Assembly: GCA_900312665.1 (NCBI GenBank)
Contig: ONZQ02000007.1
Span: 1,494,308-1,558,307 of the forward strand
Source: Cephalotrichum gorgonifer
Taxonomy: Eukaryota > Ascomycota > Sordariomycetes > Microascales > Microascaceae
Length of the DNA stretch: 64,000 nucleotides
Reading direction: 5' to 3'
The notes beneath the pieces were generated by a model. The model saw nothing but the letters and a program-made list of their open reading frames with translations, did not search any database and was not told the DNA's origin. Both the position numbers and the translations under genes were made by a program. How positions within the stretch are numbered: position 1 is the first letter of the stretch; each line of letters begins with the position of its first letter. Below are positions 12,186-23,799 of the stretch, piece after piece.

Positions 12186-13221
12186 TCTATTCAGCAGACC
12201 CCCTCCTTGGGAGGAGATGCTGCGGCGCTTGTTGCCTGCCAGCTTGTTTGAGGGGACGGGGAGGTCGTGTGAGTGGTCACCCTGTTGTCCTTTGGGTCGG
12301 AATGGAAAAGGTGGGAAGTCGGGCGGCGGATTTAGGCGGCGGGGGTTGGAGTAGAGGTCTTGCTGTCGGAGGATGCGGGGAGGGGAGGAGGACTGATGCG
12401 CCGGCGAATGGTTGGTCGGAACTGAACTGGGTTGGGTCGATCAGTCAGTCGGTCGGGCTGGACAGTTGGGCGGGTTCCCTGATAAAGGGTGGTGCTGCCT
12501 TGAGGAAAGGTGGCTCGACTCCAGACTATTGTTCTCAAACGAATCGATTAGTAGCAGCTCCAGGATTCCCCACTTGTCTCTGGGATGTCTCGTGTTAAAT
12601 GGGAGGTCGTGGTTACAACGTGGGCGTGGACGGGCGGTTAGGAACCCTGAGGCTGAGGCGGTGCTCAGGGCCGCCGGCAAGGTACGGCACGGGATGGAGG
12701 GGCAGGTGAGATGACAAAGCGACAAGCTACTTGTTGTACCTGCGAGGACGGAGTGCTTGGCTATATTATTAGTGTCCTCCCCCGGAATTGGTGGGAAGGA
12801 AGCTCCGACGTAATAGCTCGCCGCGCCATGCATCCAGCTTTGCGGGGTCAGTGGCGACCCACCTTCAACACTTTCATTGGCAGCAAGAATAGTGGGGGAA
12901 CAGAGCTAACATTTAACACGGTCAAGTTCTCCTGCTTGGTTAAATGCGAACAGCTAGCAAAAGCCTTGCAGTATAGCCCGAATATATATATATATATATT
13001 AGATTTAATTCGAGCAGCAGCTGTGTTTCTGGCGTATATTTACTTATCTTACAATCGAGCACTTCATCACACGGGAGGGAGTCTCGGGATCAGCTTGAGA
13101 TATCCATACCTATGTTCTCACACCCCCAAAGACAAGTACTGCTGCATGCTTTTTGAAGAGGGCGGCTGGCTACCTAGAACAGAAACATGGTTTTCTCCCC
13201 GTAGCCTCACGCTATCGCTCG
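12186..13221. other. Intergenic: PTC1 upstream region and MFS 3' flank
   Basis: The stretch contains the presumed promoter and leader of the PP2C gene and the 3' flank of the MFS gene. An (AT)n run lies at 12982-12999. An open frame continues from the PP2C start up to about 12450 without an ATG. No separate gene is supported. Confidence 0.55.
12982..12999. repeat. (AT)n microsatellite
   Basis: A run of nine AT dinucleotides in noncoding DNA downstream of the MFS gene. Confidence 0.9.
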
Positions 13222-14781
13222 TCATCGGCTTCGTGCTCTCTCACCTCGCCAGGTCCTTCCCCATCTCCGAATCACCAAAACCGCCAATGCACAAGATACA
13301 CCATCGACAAGACCAAGAAGGGTGAACATCCAACCTCTACCGACGGAGACGCTTAACGGCTCTATCACAGCGATGCCGGCGGCCGACAGCAAACAACGCG
13401 TGATGTTATTAGATGCTGCCGCCGTACCAGGGGTCTCGGGAAAGATATCCACAAGCAGGGCGCTGTAGATCTGCAGCAGGACAGTGGCCTTACATCCGAT
13501 AAAGAACTGCAGGATCAGGGGCAGTGCCGGGTGGGCGCGGTATTGGACCGCCCAGCCGTAACCGACCACTGCGAGTACTGAGACCGAGATGATGGCAAGC
13601 GACCCCCGGGTGCGTGCCTTCTCGATAGGAAACTGGTGGATGTCGTCCCCGGCGACGCTATCGACCGACAGTCCCTCCTCTTCCGCCGTCCTCTTGTAAT
13701 TCCAATCCATCAGCTTCCCTGCTACGAAGCCTCCGGCAATAACCCCGCAGCCGCCCGTCAGGAAGCTCAAGCCGACGAATAGGTCATTGAACCCATATTC
13801 GGTGCCGAATATCAAGGGGATAGACGCCTGGAAACAGTACCAGAGAGCGTAGTTGGACGCCACGAGCCAGAGGATAAGACCCGTATCCCGGTAGAATATT
13901 AGTCTGACGGAAACGAAGGGGTTAGGTACTGTCAGCTGCCCCTTTCCTGTTTTATCGGCATTCATACCAACTCCGGAAGCCCCTTGTATTGGCCCGGATG
14001 ATCCCACTGTCTCATCGAGCTTGCGGCCATGAGCCCCTAACACCAGCATGCACCACCAGGTGCGCCATATACCCCTGGCGTGGACGCTACCATTTCCCAC
14101 GACTGACCGGGCCGTCTCCGGCATAGTCCAGCCGATGAGGAGGAGTGCTGAGCCGCCGAATATGACCAGGGTCCGAAAGGCCCACCCCGGGTCGCCGGAC
14201 GCGAGGATGGCCCCACCGCCGATGACAGGGCCGATGCAGGGACCTAGGTTCGTCGCGGCAAGCATAGGGGCTAGGATCTTGCCGCGCTCTGCGGGGACGA
14301 CTACATCCGCGACAACCGCGTATGCTAGAGAGAGTACTGCCGAGCCGCCGATGCTCTGGGCCGCACGGAGGACAAGCAGCGCGGCGTAGTTCCGGCTTAT
14401 GCATGCCAGGCCCACTGAGGACAGGGCGTATATGGAGAAAGTAACCAGGAAAACAGGTCGGCGGCCCCAGGTGTCAGATAGTGGCGAGAAGAAGGATGGC
14501 GCGACCCCTTGGAAGACAACGTATAAAGTAATTGTGAGATTGATGGCCTGGACAGATACATTGTACTGCACGGTGAGGAGATCGATAAGGGGCAGGTAGA
14601 TGGTGGCAGTCAGGGAAGAGGCGAGAGTCAAGTAACCCAGAAGACTGGTTAGATACCACGTCTGGGTATTAGAGAATACGGTGTAGGGGATCGCTGGAGG
14701 ACTTGGGGAAGTGACCTGCTTCCCTTTCTCGGTTGTAGACAGCATCGGTGCATCTTTCCCTTGCCAACAAAGGGACTGCAT
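13222..14781 (-). CDS. MFS transporter, DHA1 (drug:H+ antiporter-1/QDR-like) family
   Basis: A single-exon gene of 519 residues with about 12 hydrophobic helices and a longer cytosolic loop in the middle (about residues 230-290). It shows the MFS loop 2-3 motif (SDTWGRRPVF, about 101-110), a helix-4 Arg in LVLRAAQSIGGSAVLS, and the antiporter motif C version GPCIGPVIGGG at the end of helix 5. These mark the DHA1 group of proton antiporters that export drugs and small metabolites through the plasma membrane. The first ATG (14781) is used; a second at 14745, just before the charged N-terminal tail, is equally good. It sits next to a kinase-family gene and upstream of the NLR, with no biosynthetic genes nearby, so its substrate is open. 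Confidence 0.9.
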   Translation of the reverse strand: MQSLCWQGKDAPMLSTTEKGKQVTSPSPPAIPYTVFSNTQTWYLTSLLGYLTLASSLTATIYLPLIDLLTVQYNVSVQAINLTITLYVVFQGVAPSFFSPLSDTWGRRPVFLVTFSIYALSSVGLACISRNYAALLVLRAAQSIGGSAVLSLAYAVVADVVVPAERGKILAPMLAATNLGPCIGPVIGGGAILASGDPGWAFRTLVIFGGSALLLIGWTMPETARSVVGNGSVHARGIWRTWWCMLVLGAHGRKLDETVGSSGPIQGASGVGMNADKTGKGQLTVPNPFVSVRLIFYRDTGLILWLVASNYALWYCFQASIPLIFGTEYGFNDLFVGLSFLTGGCGVIAGGFVAGKLMDWNYKRTAEEEGLSVDSVAGDDIHQFPIEKARTRGSLAIISVSVLAVVGYGWAVQYRAHPALPLILQFFIGCKATVLLQIYSALLVDIFPETPGTAAASNNITRCLLSAAGIAVIEPLSVSVGRGWMFTLLGLVDGVSCALAVLVIRRWGRTWRGERARSR

Positions 14782-15246
14782 CCAAAGCCCACGGGAGCGG
14801 CGGTGAAAACCTACTTGTATGGTGCCATGTTAAACAACCCCGCTTTGGATCCTGCATACATGCCTTGTTTCTATTCTTACTTGCAGTAGGTGTGTGTAAC
14901 CACCACACAGCCAACAATGCCGTTTTCCGATTCCCTGGATTCCCTAGGCAGGCTGTCATTCCGACTCTCTTACTGGGCGGTTGATATTTTCTACAAAGTA
15001 GAGCTACTTTTTGCCTGTCCCAGTTTCCATCTGTCGTTGATCAGACCCAACCCCAGCTGGCTATGCTATACACTTTGCTCTTCATGACGAGATATAAGTT
15101 GTTATGATGGTGCGTAAGTGGAGCCTTCGGTGAGGGACAGATGAGTCAACTCTGCAGGGCCTACCCACAGTTTAAAAGCGAGAAGCATATATTGCATGGC
15201 ATTCCTGGTAATACTTCCTCTTCCTAACTAGTCCCATCTTCCCTTC
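14782..15246. other. Intergenic: MFS upstream region and FN3K-like 3' flank
   Basis: This 465 bp stretch should hold the MFS promoter. No clear TATA box or gene is seen. Confidence 0.55.
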
Positions 15247-16598
15247 CTAGCCAACATCCATTCCTCGCTCCCTCTCATAGCCTTCATATCCCAATGGGTA
15301 TTTCGCAAGGAGGGATCTCATGTTCTCCTTCATCCTATAAACAATATCCATTAGCAGTCAGATACATAAATTCTATCTCGGACACCTACAGGTTCCTAAA
15401 TCGCAAGTTTCCGGGGTACAGTGACGATGAGAGAATGTCGAAGCGCCTATATCGCGTAAGTTAAGGGTCTTAACCAGATATAAGAACAGTACGGCAAGTA
15501 CTCACAGCAGATACAGAGCTCCGCGATCATCAAAATCTTCGGCCGGTTCCGAGATTTTGAAGTGCTTCGTATACTCGTCGATATATGCTTTCGTCATCTT
15601 GTGACGTGGCGCTCGCCATGGCCCATGCTCGTCTGGAGAGACAGGATGGTTAGATTCGCCAACTCCAGTCTAGTATGGGTAGGAATACTTACACTCGTTG
15701 TGCGCGTAGAAGACGGTCGCATCAAATATCATCGGTTGTCCTGTGTTAATATCGACCGAGGCATTTCCGTCCCAAAGATCACCATGGACTAGCCTTGGCG
15801 TCAGGTGGCGACCATCCGTCTCAAGCGGGCGAAGGAGGCGCGGGATGATCTTCTCAAACAAGCCTTCCCTGAGACGCTCTAGCTCCTCATCCGGGCCCTG
15901 GGTCTTTTCCTCCAGCTTGAACATATGCTCCATCCCCTTCGTGAAGCACTCCTCCCAGGTGTCACTCGGGGGGAAGAACTGGGGGTTATTCCCGCCATAG
16001 GTTGTGTGGGCGAAGCCAAACTGGCCTGTTGGCGAAACTCCACGAGTATGCATCTCTGCTACGAGAGCCGGGAAGTCGACGACGTCTGGAACATCCCCTC
16101 CTAAGTCGTGGAAGCGAACGACGAAGAAGTACGTATCTTCGGTCTCGGCGTACTCTCCCCAGGCAATAGGCTCGGCAACCATCTCAGGGATGACTTTGTA
16201 GATCTCTGACATCGCCCGGAACTCGCTAGATGCCATGTTCTTACCATGCTCGCCTTGGTGGACCTATATGAACAGTTTTAGATGCAGGATCGGCCGAGGG
16301 AGACCGTCCCGATTGTTTTTCCGAAGCATACCTTGACGAAAAATCCCGATTCGTTCCCTTCAGCATCCGTGGCTTCGATCTTAGCCGTACGTGCCCAGTA
16401 GGACGCCCCACTGGCCGTTATCCCGGTGGCATTTGTGCCTGGGGGCAGCTCTATGGCCGGTGTTAGCACCTCTCCCGATCCCTGGAAAGCTGATGCTCGA
16501 TTGAATATTAACGTACTGCTCAAGAGGCCGGTGTCAAGGTAGGAGATAACGCTCGCCGGCACTGCGATCTCTTGATCCCAGATAGATTTATCTGTCAT
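15247..16598 (-). CDS. Fructosamine-kinase/aminoglycoside-phosphotransferase family protein
   Basis: Five exons on the minus strand (16598-16332, 16263-15693, 15632-15506, 15446-15390, 15334-15247) give 369 residues. All four introns are 55-69 bp and rejoin in frame. The fold is protein-kinase-like. FFVKVHQGEHGKNM carries the presumed ATP-binding Lys and is followed by ASSEF with the partner Glu. LVHGDLWDGN is the catalytic loop of the fructosamine-kinase family, and MIFDATVFYAHNE is the metal-binding segment. The tail SSLYPGNLRFRNL followed by YPLGYEGY matches fungal members. Human FN3K phosphorylates glycated Lys side chains so the sugar falls off; fungal members are mostly uncharacterised, so the substrate is inferred only. 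If the last intron (15389-15335) is retained, a stop follows at once. Confidence 0.9.
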
Positions 16599-17115
16599 CT
16601 TGGCGGTTTATCTCTACACCAAATGCCCAGAAGGCCCCAGCAAACATGCTCCGTCCAGCCTGGGGACAGACGATTGATATAATCGAAGGAAAGCGGGGTT
16701 CGCATATGGCCGAACCCAGCCCCTGCAAACCGTACGTGGGGGGTCGGGTAATATCACTCTGTCATTCGCGAGGAGGAGTGATGTGTGTGTGCTTGTGCAG
16801 TTTTGTGCTACCACGCAACAAGTGCCGCTCTCGCAAGGCTCTGAGGGAGGAAACATCCAGCCCCGTTGAAGGGGGTTTGTTTTGCTGCACTTCCCGATTC
16901 TCTGTTCCGGCTAGGATGCTTCCACCCTCATATACCAAAGCAGATGAGCAACAGTGCTCTCCAGTCCCGCACTCGGTTTATCGGCCCTCTCAAAACCCAA
17001 CCAGATCACCTACCGTCTCGAGTTTGATAGCGTTCTCTTATATTTCAAAGCAGCTGTTGCACTTGTTATTTACCAGCGCCAGTGACGAACGGAAGAATCT
17101 CACCAGAATCTAAGT
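16599..17115. other. Divergent promoter region between FN3K-like gene and NLR
   Basis: A 517 bp head-to-head interval. It should drive the FN3K-like gene leftward and the NLR rightward. No strong TATA box is visible. Confidence 0.55.
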
Positions 17116-20100
17116 ATGGAACCTCATCACAGCCTCAGGCCCTCCAGCACAGCCTCCACGGCCACCTCCAGTAGGTCGCTCCTCGCACGGGCTATTGCCA
17201 GGAGAGATACAAAGACGCAAGAGCCAAATGATACCCCTAAAGGTCCGTTGGGACTCACCACTATCTACGAGCCCGTCGATGCGGCTATCGTTGACTTGGT
17301 ATTTGTACACGGACTGAATGGGGGGTCTCAAAGTACATGGAGCAAAAATGGCGATTTGTCATTATTCTGGCCACAGGAATGGTTGCCGAAGGATGCCGCC
17401 TTCCGAGACGACGTTCGAATTCATACCTTTGGCTACTCGTCGGCCATCGCCCGGGAGTCGAGCCTGAACCTACACGACTTCGCTCGTCAACTCCTTGCAG
17501 CAATTACGGATGCTCCAGCCATCCCGCACGAGGATTCTGTGAGCATATCATTCCTAGCTGGCGCCTCACCGTGTGGAATACAGGGATGGATCGGTATCGC
17601 TAACTTCTCAAGGCGAAACTGATTTTCGTTAGTCACAGCATGGGTGGCCTTGTCGTCAAGAAGGCCTTTATCCTCGGCCATCACATATCCGAGTTCCAAC
17701 CCATCGTCGATAGGGTTTGCGCCATATTCTTCCTTGCAACACCTCACCAAGGAGCAGACATCGCACAAACGCTCAGTCGGCTGGTGTCCCTAGTTCCGGG
17801 ATCCAGACCCTTTATTAACGACCTCTTCCCGCAATCCCCAGTCCTTCAGTCTATCAACGACGAGTTCCCCCGCTATATCCGCGACATTCAATTATTCTCA
17901 TTCTGGGAGACGAAGCCTATGAACTATGGCATAAAAACGGGCGTGATTGTCGAAAAGCAGAGCGCTGTGATGAATTATCTGACCGAGCGCAGAACCCACC
18001 TCGATGCCAACCATCGCGATGTCGCCAGGTATTCATCACTGGACGATCCTTCCTACCTGGGAGTTAGAAATGCCCTGGCTACCGCCATTGATGGGCAGAG
18101 ACGGTCGACGAAGTCCATGAAGCAGATCGTGGACCACGAAGGACAAAGTGCAATCAACCAATATCTCGGAGTGTCCGACGTGCCCGAGGACGACATCATG
18201 ACCCAGGATTCCTTAAGGCTACCAGGCTCGTGTGAGTGGTTTTTGCGCAAAGAATCCTTTCTAGAATGGTGTGATTCGCCGTCCTCTCAGATCTTGTGGC
18301 TTCGCGGACGGCCGGGTGCTGGGAAAAGCGTCCTAGCTGGGCATATCGTCAACCATCTCCGCAAGTCGTCCCTGGATTGTTGCTTCTTCTTCTTCGTCGA
18401 GCGAGACAACACGAAGGCCACTATCAATGCCTTCTTGAGGTCGATAGCATGGCAGATGGCAATGCTCCATCCTGAAATCCTGGGCAAGATAAACGAGATC
18501 ACCTCCGGCTGGCGGAGTTCGCCGCTCGACAAGATTGATTACAACCTCGTCTGGCGCCAACTGTTTCTCGCGGGCATCCTCAAGGTCAAACTCAAGCGGC
18601 CTCAGTACTGGGTGATAGATGCCATGGATGAGTGCAGGGGAAGCTCAGACTTCGTGGCTTTTCTTGCTCGGGCACAGGAGCAATGGCCCCTAAGCGTCTT
18701 AGTAACGTCACGAACCACCCCGGAAGCCCACATGGCCAGTGCAAACCCAAGGGTCAATATTCGCAGCGAGGCAATATCGGACGAAGATACCCGGGGGGAC
18801 ATTTCACTGTTCCTGTCGTTAAATATTGGCATGTTACCAACGGTAAACCGGAACGCAACCCGCCAGGAGATGGCGGACGAAATCCTTCAGAGCTCGAGGG
18901 GCTGTTTTCTCTGGGCATATCTCGTGTTCAGGGAGCTTCGCCATGTGCATACATCTGCTGAGGCCAGGAGGGTTCTAGGCAGCACTCCGTCTGACATGGG
19001 TGCCCTGTATCAGAAGGTCCTGGACGACATGTCGAATGCCGAGTTTGGAAAGAGCCTAACCCAGGCCATCCTGACGTGGGCCATTTATTCATTCCGGCCT
19101 CTTTCAACTGAGGAAGTCCGAGTGGCTATTGAGCTTGACATCGATGACAACATTGATGACATCGTGAGATCTATTACAGAATGTGGCGGGAACCTCGTCT
19201 ACATCGATAGTAGACAGAGGCTACAGCTACTTCATGCGACGGCGAAGGAGTTCTTGACGCGCAAAGATATATCGTCTGATATGGTCCTAACGAGAGCTGA
19301 GGGTCATAGTCGACTAGCCATGGTATGCCTCAAGCATCTGATGAGTAGGGACGCGAAGGTGCGAAGGCTCAGCGTTCCCCAAGGGGTTGACGAGCCGAAT
19401 CCTTTCCACGACTACGCATGCAACTTTGTCTTCCAGCACTTCCACAACATCAGCTCTAGCGACGACGAGGCGTTTAAAGCTCTAGCCAAGTTCCTAGAGT
19501 CTCCTCATGTCCTCGGCTGGATAGAATACATCGCTGCGCATTCCGACCTGCAGAGAGTCTTCCAGGCGGGGAAAACCATTGCCAATTTGCTAAACCGGCG
19601 TGCCCAGCACACACCGCCGATGAGCCTTCGACGGGAAATCGCTCTGCTCCAGAAGTGGGCCAACGACCTGACGCACCTCGTCACTAAGTTCTCCAGGCGC
19701 CTGCGGCTCTGCCCTTCCGCCATCCATCACTTGATTCCACCATTCTGCCCTCGGGACTCAGCTGTCCGGAAACAGTTCACGTCTACCCGAGGCATGACTG
19801 TCCAGGGCTTGTCGGCATCTGGATGGGATGACTGCCTAGTATCCATCAGCTTTCCAAAGGGTATGAAGCCAACAATAGTCGCCTGCGGACCGGGGCGATT
19901 TGCGGTAGGGATGGTCAGCGGAAAAGTGGTAGTCTATGACGACTCAATATTCCAGGAGGTCCAAGAGCTAGACCACAAGGAGCCCGTGTGGTGTCTGGCA
20001 TTTGGAGAGACAGACAGATATCTGGCGTCTGCGAGCGCCAAGTCCATCAAGGTCTGGGACTTGAATGTCTGGCAAGAACTGTATAAATTCCCAGTGCAGG

Positions 20101-21932
20101 CGTTGTGCATAAGCATGACTTTCACGGAAAACGACTCCACTCTTCTCCTGGCAATGAGAAACAACCAGCTCATCTGTGCGGACCTGGTACAAGGATCGAT
20201 TCAAGACGACCCTATCGACTGGACGCGCGACTTCGGCGAGGAGGGGCCTGAGTTGCAGTTTAAGCAGCCAACAATGGCCGCCATGAACCCAACCACGGGA
20301 TTTCTTGCGGTAGTATATCGCGGCGAAGACATGGTCATATGGGATATTGCCCAGGACGGCATCCATGACATCTACGAGAAAGAGACGGGCTCGCGCGCGA
20401 ATTTCTCTAACAAGATCGCCGGTGGATCGGCGACTGTACGGGCCCTGACGTTTAGCCAGGCAGAGGGAACGAACCTTCTTGCCACCACGTACTTCGACGG
20501 GGACTTATACGTGTACAACACCGAGACCGGAGAGCCGATAGCAAACATGCCCGGAGCTAACGCCATGGTGTTGACATCGTCACCAGATGGGAGGACCCTC
20601 GCTGGCTCCGACTCCCGGGGGAGCATTATCTTGTTTGATTTCGAAACACTAAAGTTCCTATATCGCATCCAGTTTGACAATAGCTCCATCATCGCTAAAT
20701 CGCTTGCGATAACAACTGACAACCTTCGACTAGTCGAGGTGCGAGGAAACCAGTGTCGGGTCTGGGAGCCCCCCGTACTTCTCAGACAGGACATGGACGA
20801 CGAACAGAGCGACTCAGTCTCCCTGTCCACGGGGCCCCAGGAAATCGACTATGAAGCGAGCGACGCGCTCAACATAACGGCGATCGCATGTGTGAGGGCA
20901 GCCCCAATTGTCTTCTACGGCAAGGAGGATGGATCGGTACACGCCTGTGATATATCGGGGGAACCGCAAAGCCAGCAGCTGTTCGTCCAAACTACCGGAT
21001 GCCCTATAAAACTCATCCATTTCGACGAGGCTGGTGGCGTGTTGAGCTGCGGCGATCTGGCGGGCCGGGTCACTGGGAGGACCGTGGTAAGACGGCAACG
21101 CAACAAGTGGGACGTATCGAGTCCACTAGTCGACATCTGGGCCGGGTGCCTCCTGACCCAGGTCCTTGTGTCTAAGAAACACTCGCACCTACTACTCTCG
21201 TCGGAGAAACACGACACGCTGTGGCCTATCCCAAAACAGGGCGAAGGGGTCTGGGTCGAGCGGATAGGCGGCCGAAGAGAGCCACGATGGCTGAGCCATC
21301 CATCCAACCATGACATTCTCCTCCTCATCGGCGACAGGGAGGCTCAGATTTACAGCTGGACAAACCTGCAACGTCTCGCGTCCGTGTCTCTGTCGGCGTC
21401 TCCCGATTCTTCCATCGAGCGTCTTATTCCGCTCCAAGGCTCCCAGCGTTTCATCACCTACGCGCGGGACACATCAACGGCGGCGGGACCGTCACAATCG
21501 GCAGGGCAGGTGTGGGACTTGTCCAAGTTCGTCCCGGATGCTGAAGCGGTCACGCCGATGGAGGTTAATTCTGCTCTAGTATCGAAAGCGGAGGTTATCA
21601 TTGGGGTTTTCGCGTCAAGACTTATCTTCTTGACGGGTGATTATTGGGTGTGTTCCATCAGCATAGAGTCCTCGGAGGATATACCCGTTCGCCACTTTTT
21701 CATACCGAACGACTGGATCAGCGTCGTCAACCAGCTGGTCATGGGTGTGGGGAAAGGCGGAGAGATCATATTCATGAAGCAGTCCGAGCTGGCCGTAATC
21801 AAGCGCGGGCTCGAGGTCACTGAGACAGGAGCCATCTTCAGGCCTGGAAGGGGCCACAGTCCCCGGCCGAGTGTTGTTCCTTTGAGGTCGGGACGGCCCC
21901 GGCCGGTCGGCGGACATTCGTCTAGCCTTTGA
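17116..21932 (+). CDS. NLR-type protein: alpha/beta-hydrolase - NACHT - WD40-like repeats
   Basis: Exons 17116-17538 and 17613-21932 (intron 74 bp, GTGAGC donor, GCTAAC branch, AAG acceptor) give 1580 residues. Residues about 55-330 form a lipase/DUF676-like hydrolase with VFVHGLNG (about 62-69), the nucleophile Ser150 in SHSMGG and FLATPHQG. This is the SesB-like N-terminal type. A NACHT NTPase follows: Walker A GRPGAGKS (about 373-380), Walker B WVIDAMDEC (about 474-482), then a winged-helix-like segment (WAIYSFRPLSTEEVRVAI). From about residue 890 WD40-like strands form one or two degenerate propellers, for example LASASAKSIKVWDL. Fungal NLRs of this build act in non-self recognition and programmed cell death: the repeats sense, NACHT oligomerises, the N-terminus executes. 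The frame is intact, so the gene is probably functional; its ligand is unknown. Confidence 0.92.
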
Positions 21933-22813
21933 GTTGATTTTTTTTAAACGGCTGCCTTAACTGTGTTTGCCTAACTAAACGCAACATGCAATGTGTACAT
22001 ATATCATGAAAAGATATTTCTTGTTAAATGTACGGTATTCAACTGATTCCCCCCTTTGATTAGACTTCTAATAATATACGGCGAATACGGTTACGCTGAG
22101 CATACTTGTCTTACAGATAGCAACGCTGCGAGCAATATTACCCCTGCCCCAAGACAGCCATATTCTCACCAAGCAGGCCCCGGAATGGAGCGGTTGAGGC
22201 ACCTCTGATGCCCTTGCTTTCCGCCCCAGAGGCGTAGTCATCCCACATCATGTAATTCCGAGTCATTACGAATTGCAAAGCCGACGAGCACATTTGCAGG
22301 GCATAACACTACCATCCTGTTCTCCGAGCAGAGCTCTCAGTATCGTCGAATCATGGCGGCTACCTGTGGGTGGATGCGCAGTCGGGACCTTGTGAAGTAG
22401 TAGTGTTCCAGGCAAAGGCATTGGTGTAGAAAAAGATAGAAACAAAACTCGGCTAGACAACCCCTATCGAATCCCAGACGCCCATAAGAGCACAAGCTGC
22501 CGTGCAATAATTTGCTGTAAAAAAGTGTCAAAGTCCCCACATACCCACCCACCTCCCCATCCCCATCTAGAAGCCGTATTACCTCAACACGAATCTGCGT
22601 ACCGTTGGTGGACACTTGCTCCGGTTCCTCAGTCACTGAACCTCACATTTCGCTCGTAGTTCCCTGCGGAAGGGTAGAGACCCCCTCCAAGCTGCGATAT
22701 GCATCCTACCATCAGCTTCCCGTGAGCCAGCGGATATTCTACCCTGCTTCTCTGCGGGCGCCACAGCTAGGTTTCAGGGTGGATACCCCTACTTCTGATA
22801 CGACTGCTCGCCA
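21933..22813. other. Intergenic between convergent NLR and VPS2
   Basis: The 3' flanks of the NLR (+) and vps2 (-) meet here. The first 150 bp are fairly AT-rich. I see no gene. Confidence 0.6.
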
Positions 22814-23799
22814 CTATCTCCTCAGACTATCAAGACGGGCCTGCAAGTCGGCGTCCTCTCCAATCGCTTGGGCAACTTTCCCCTCTGGCACGGCCGCCTG
22901 CTGCAATCCCGTAGGTGTCTCCCCGAGCTGGATCAGAAAGCCGTGGTTAGTAACCTTCTAGTGGCACAGACAGTAGACTTTCGAGTAATAAAAGGTATGA
23001 CACGAACCGAGGCGCTTAGGTCCACGCCAATCTCCTCGAGGATCTGCTCCACTACCTCATCCCCTTCCTCTTCCGCGCCGACGTCCATCGCGTCGTCTAT
23101 GGCGTCGTCCATCATCTCTTGCCTCTGCTCCATGACGTCGTTCTCCCTCTCGAACTCCATGGCGATTTTCGTGAGGCCGGGAAGGTTCATCTGGCGGTTC
23201 ATGCTGCCCAGCGCCATCGTGGCTCCCTTCATGGCTTGCATCATCTGCTCGTTGGATCGGTATGTCTATGGGAATAGGTTGTTAGCGCCATGAGATCTCG
23301 AGGCAAATTCGAGGTTGGGGGGTTCGATATACCTGGAGGCGAAGAGATATCTTTTGCAGTTGACTCCTCATATCGTAGAACTTCTCAATGTATCTATGCG
23401 CAAGTCAATATCGGGGCAAAGCGGGGAGCGGTTGGGTAGCTCGGGTGGCAAGTTGGTTCTGACCTCCGGGTCCTGACCAAGTCCTTGGCCTGGATCTTGC
23501 ACGCCCCCATTTGTCCCTTCTGCGCCGATTGCTTTATCTGACCGATCAGCGTCTTCTCCTGCTTCTCTAGCTTGACTCGGAGCTGGTCGAGCTCTCGGAT
23601 GGCCTTGTCGAGGGACCGCTGGTTCTTGCGCAGACGCTCCGCTGGCGTCATCCGCTTTCCGAACATGTACTCGAGGATCTAGGTGACCACACATCTCGTC
23701 AGTAAAGCCCAAGAAGTCCACTCTTTCCCCCAATAAGCAGACAGACAAGGAGGGGGGTGGCAAGGGAGCTGGCAGTGGAGGGGCGTGGCATACATTCAT
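22814..23799 (-). CDS. VPS2: ESCRT-III subunit Vps2/CHMP2 (Did4)
   Basis: Five exons on the minus strand (23799-23794, 23678-23464, 23393-23333, 23265-23008, 22927-22814) give 217 residues, the usual size. The first exon encodes only Met-Asn. The protein begins MNILEYMFGKRMTPAERLRK, a basic, membrane-binding N-terminus. The Snf7 coiled coil follows (ELDQLRVKLEKQEKTLIGQIK, then MKGATMALGSMNRQM), then the acidic linker (MDVGAEEEGDEVVEQILEEIGVDLSAS), and at the C-terminus DADLQARLDSLRR, a type 1 MIT-interacting motif that recruits Vps4. ESCRT-III cuts membrane necks at multivesicular bodies, the nuclear envelope and the septum. The donor after exon 2 (GTCAGA) is weak but is required to restore RTRRYIEKFYDM. 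Confidence 0.95.
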
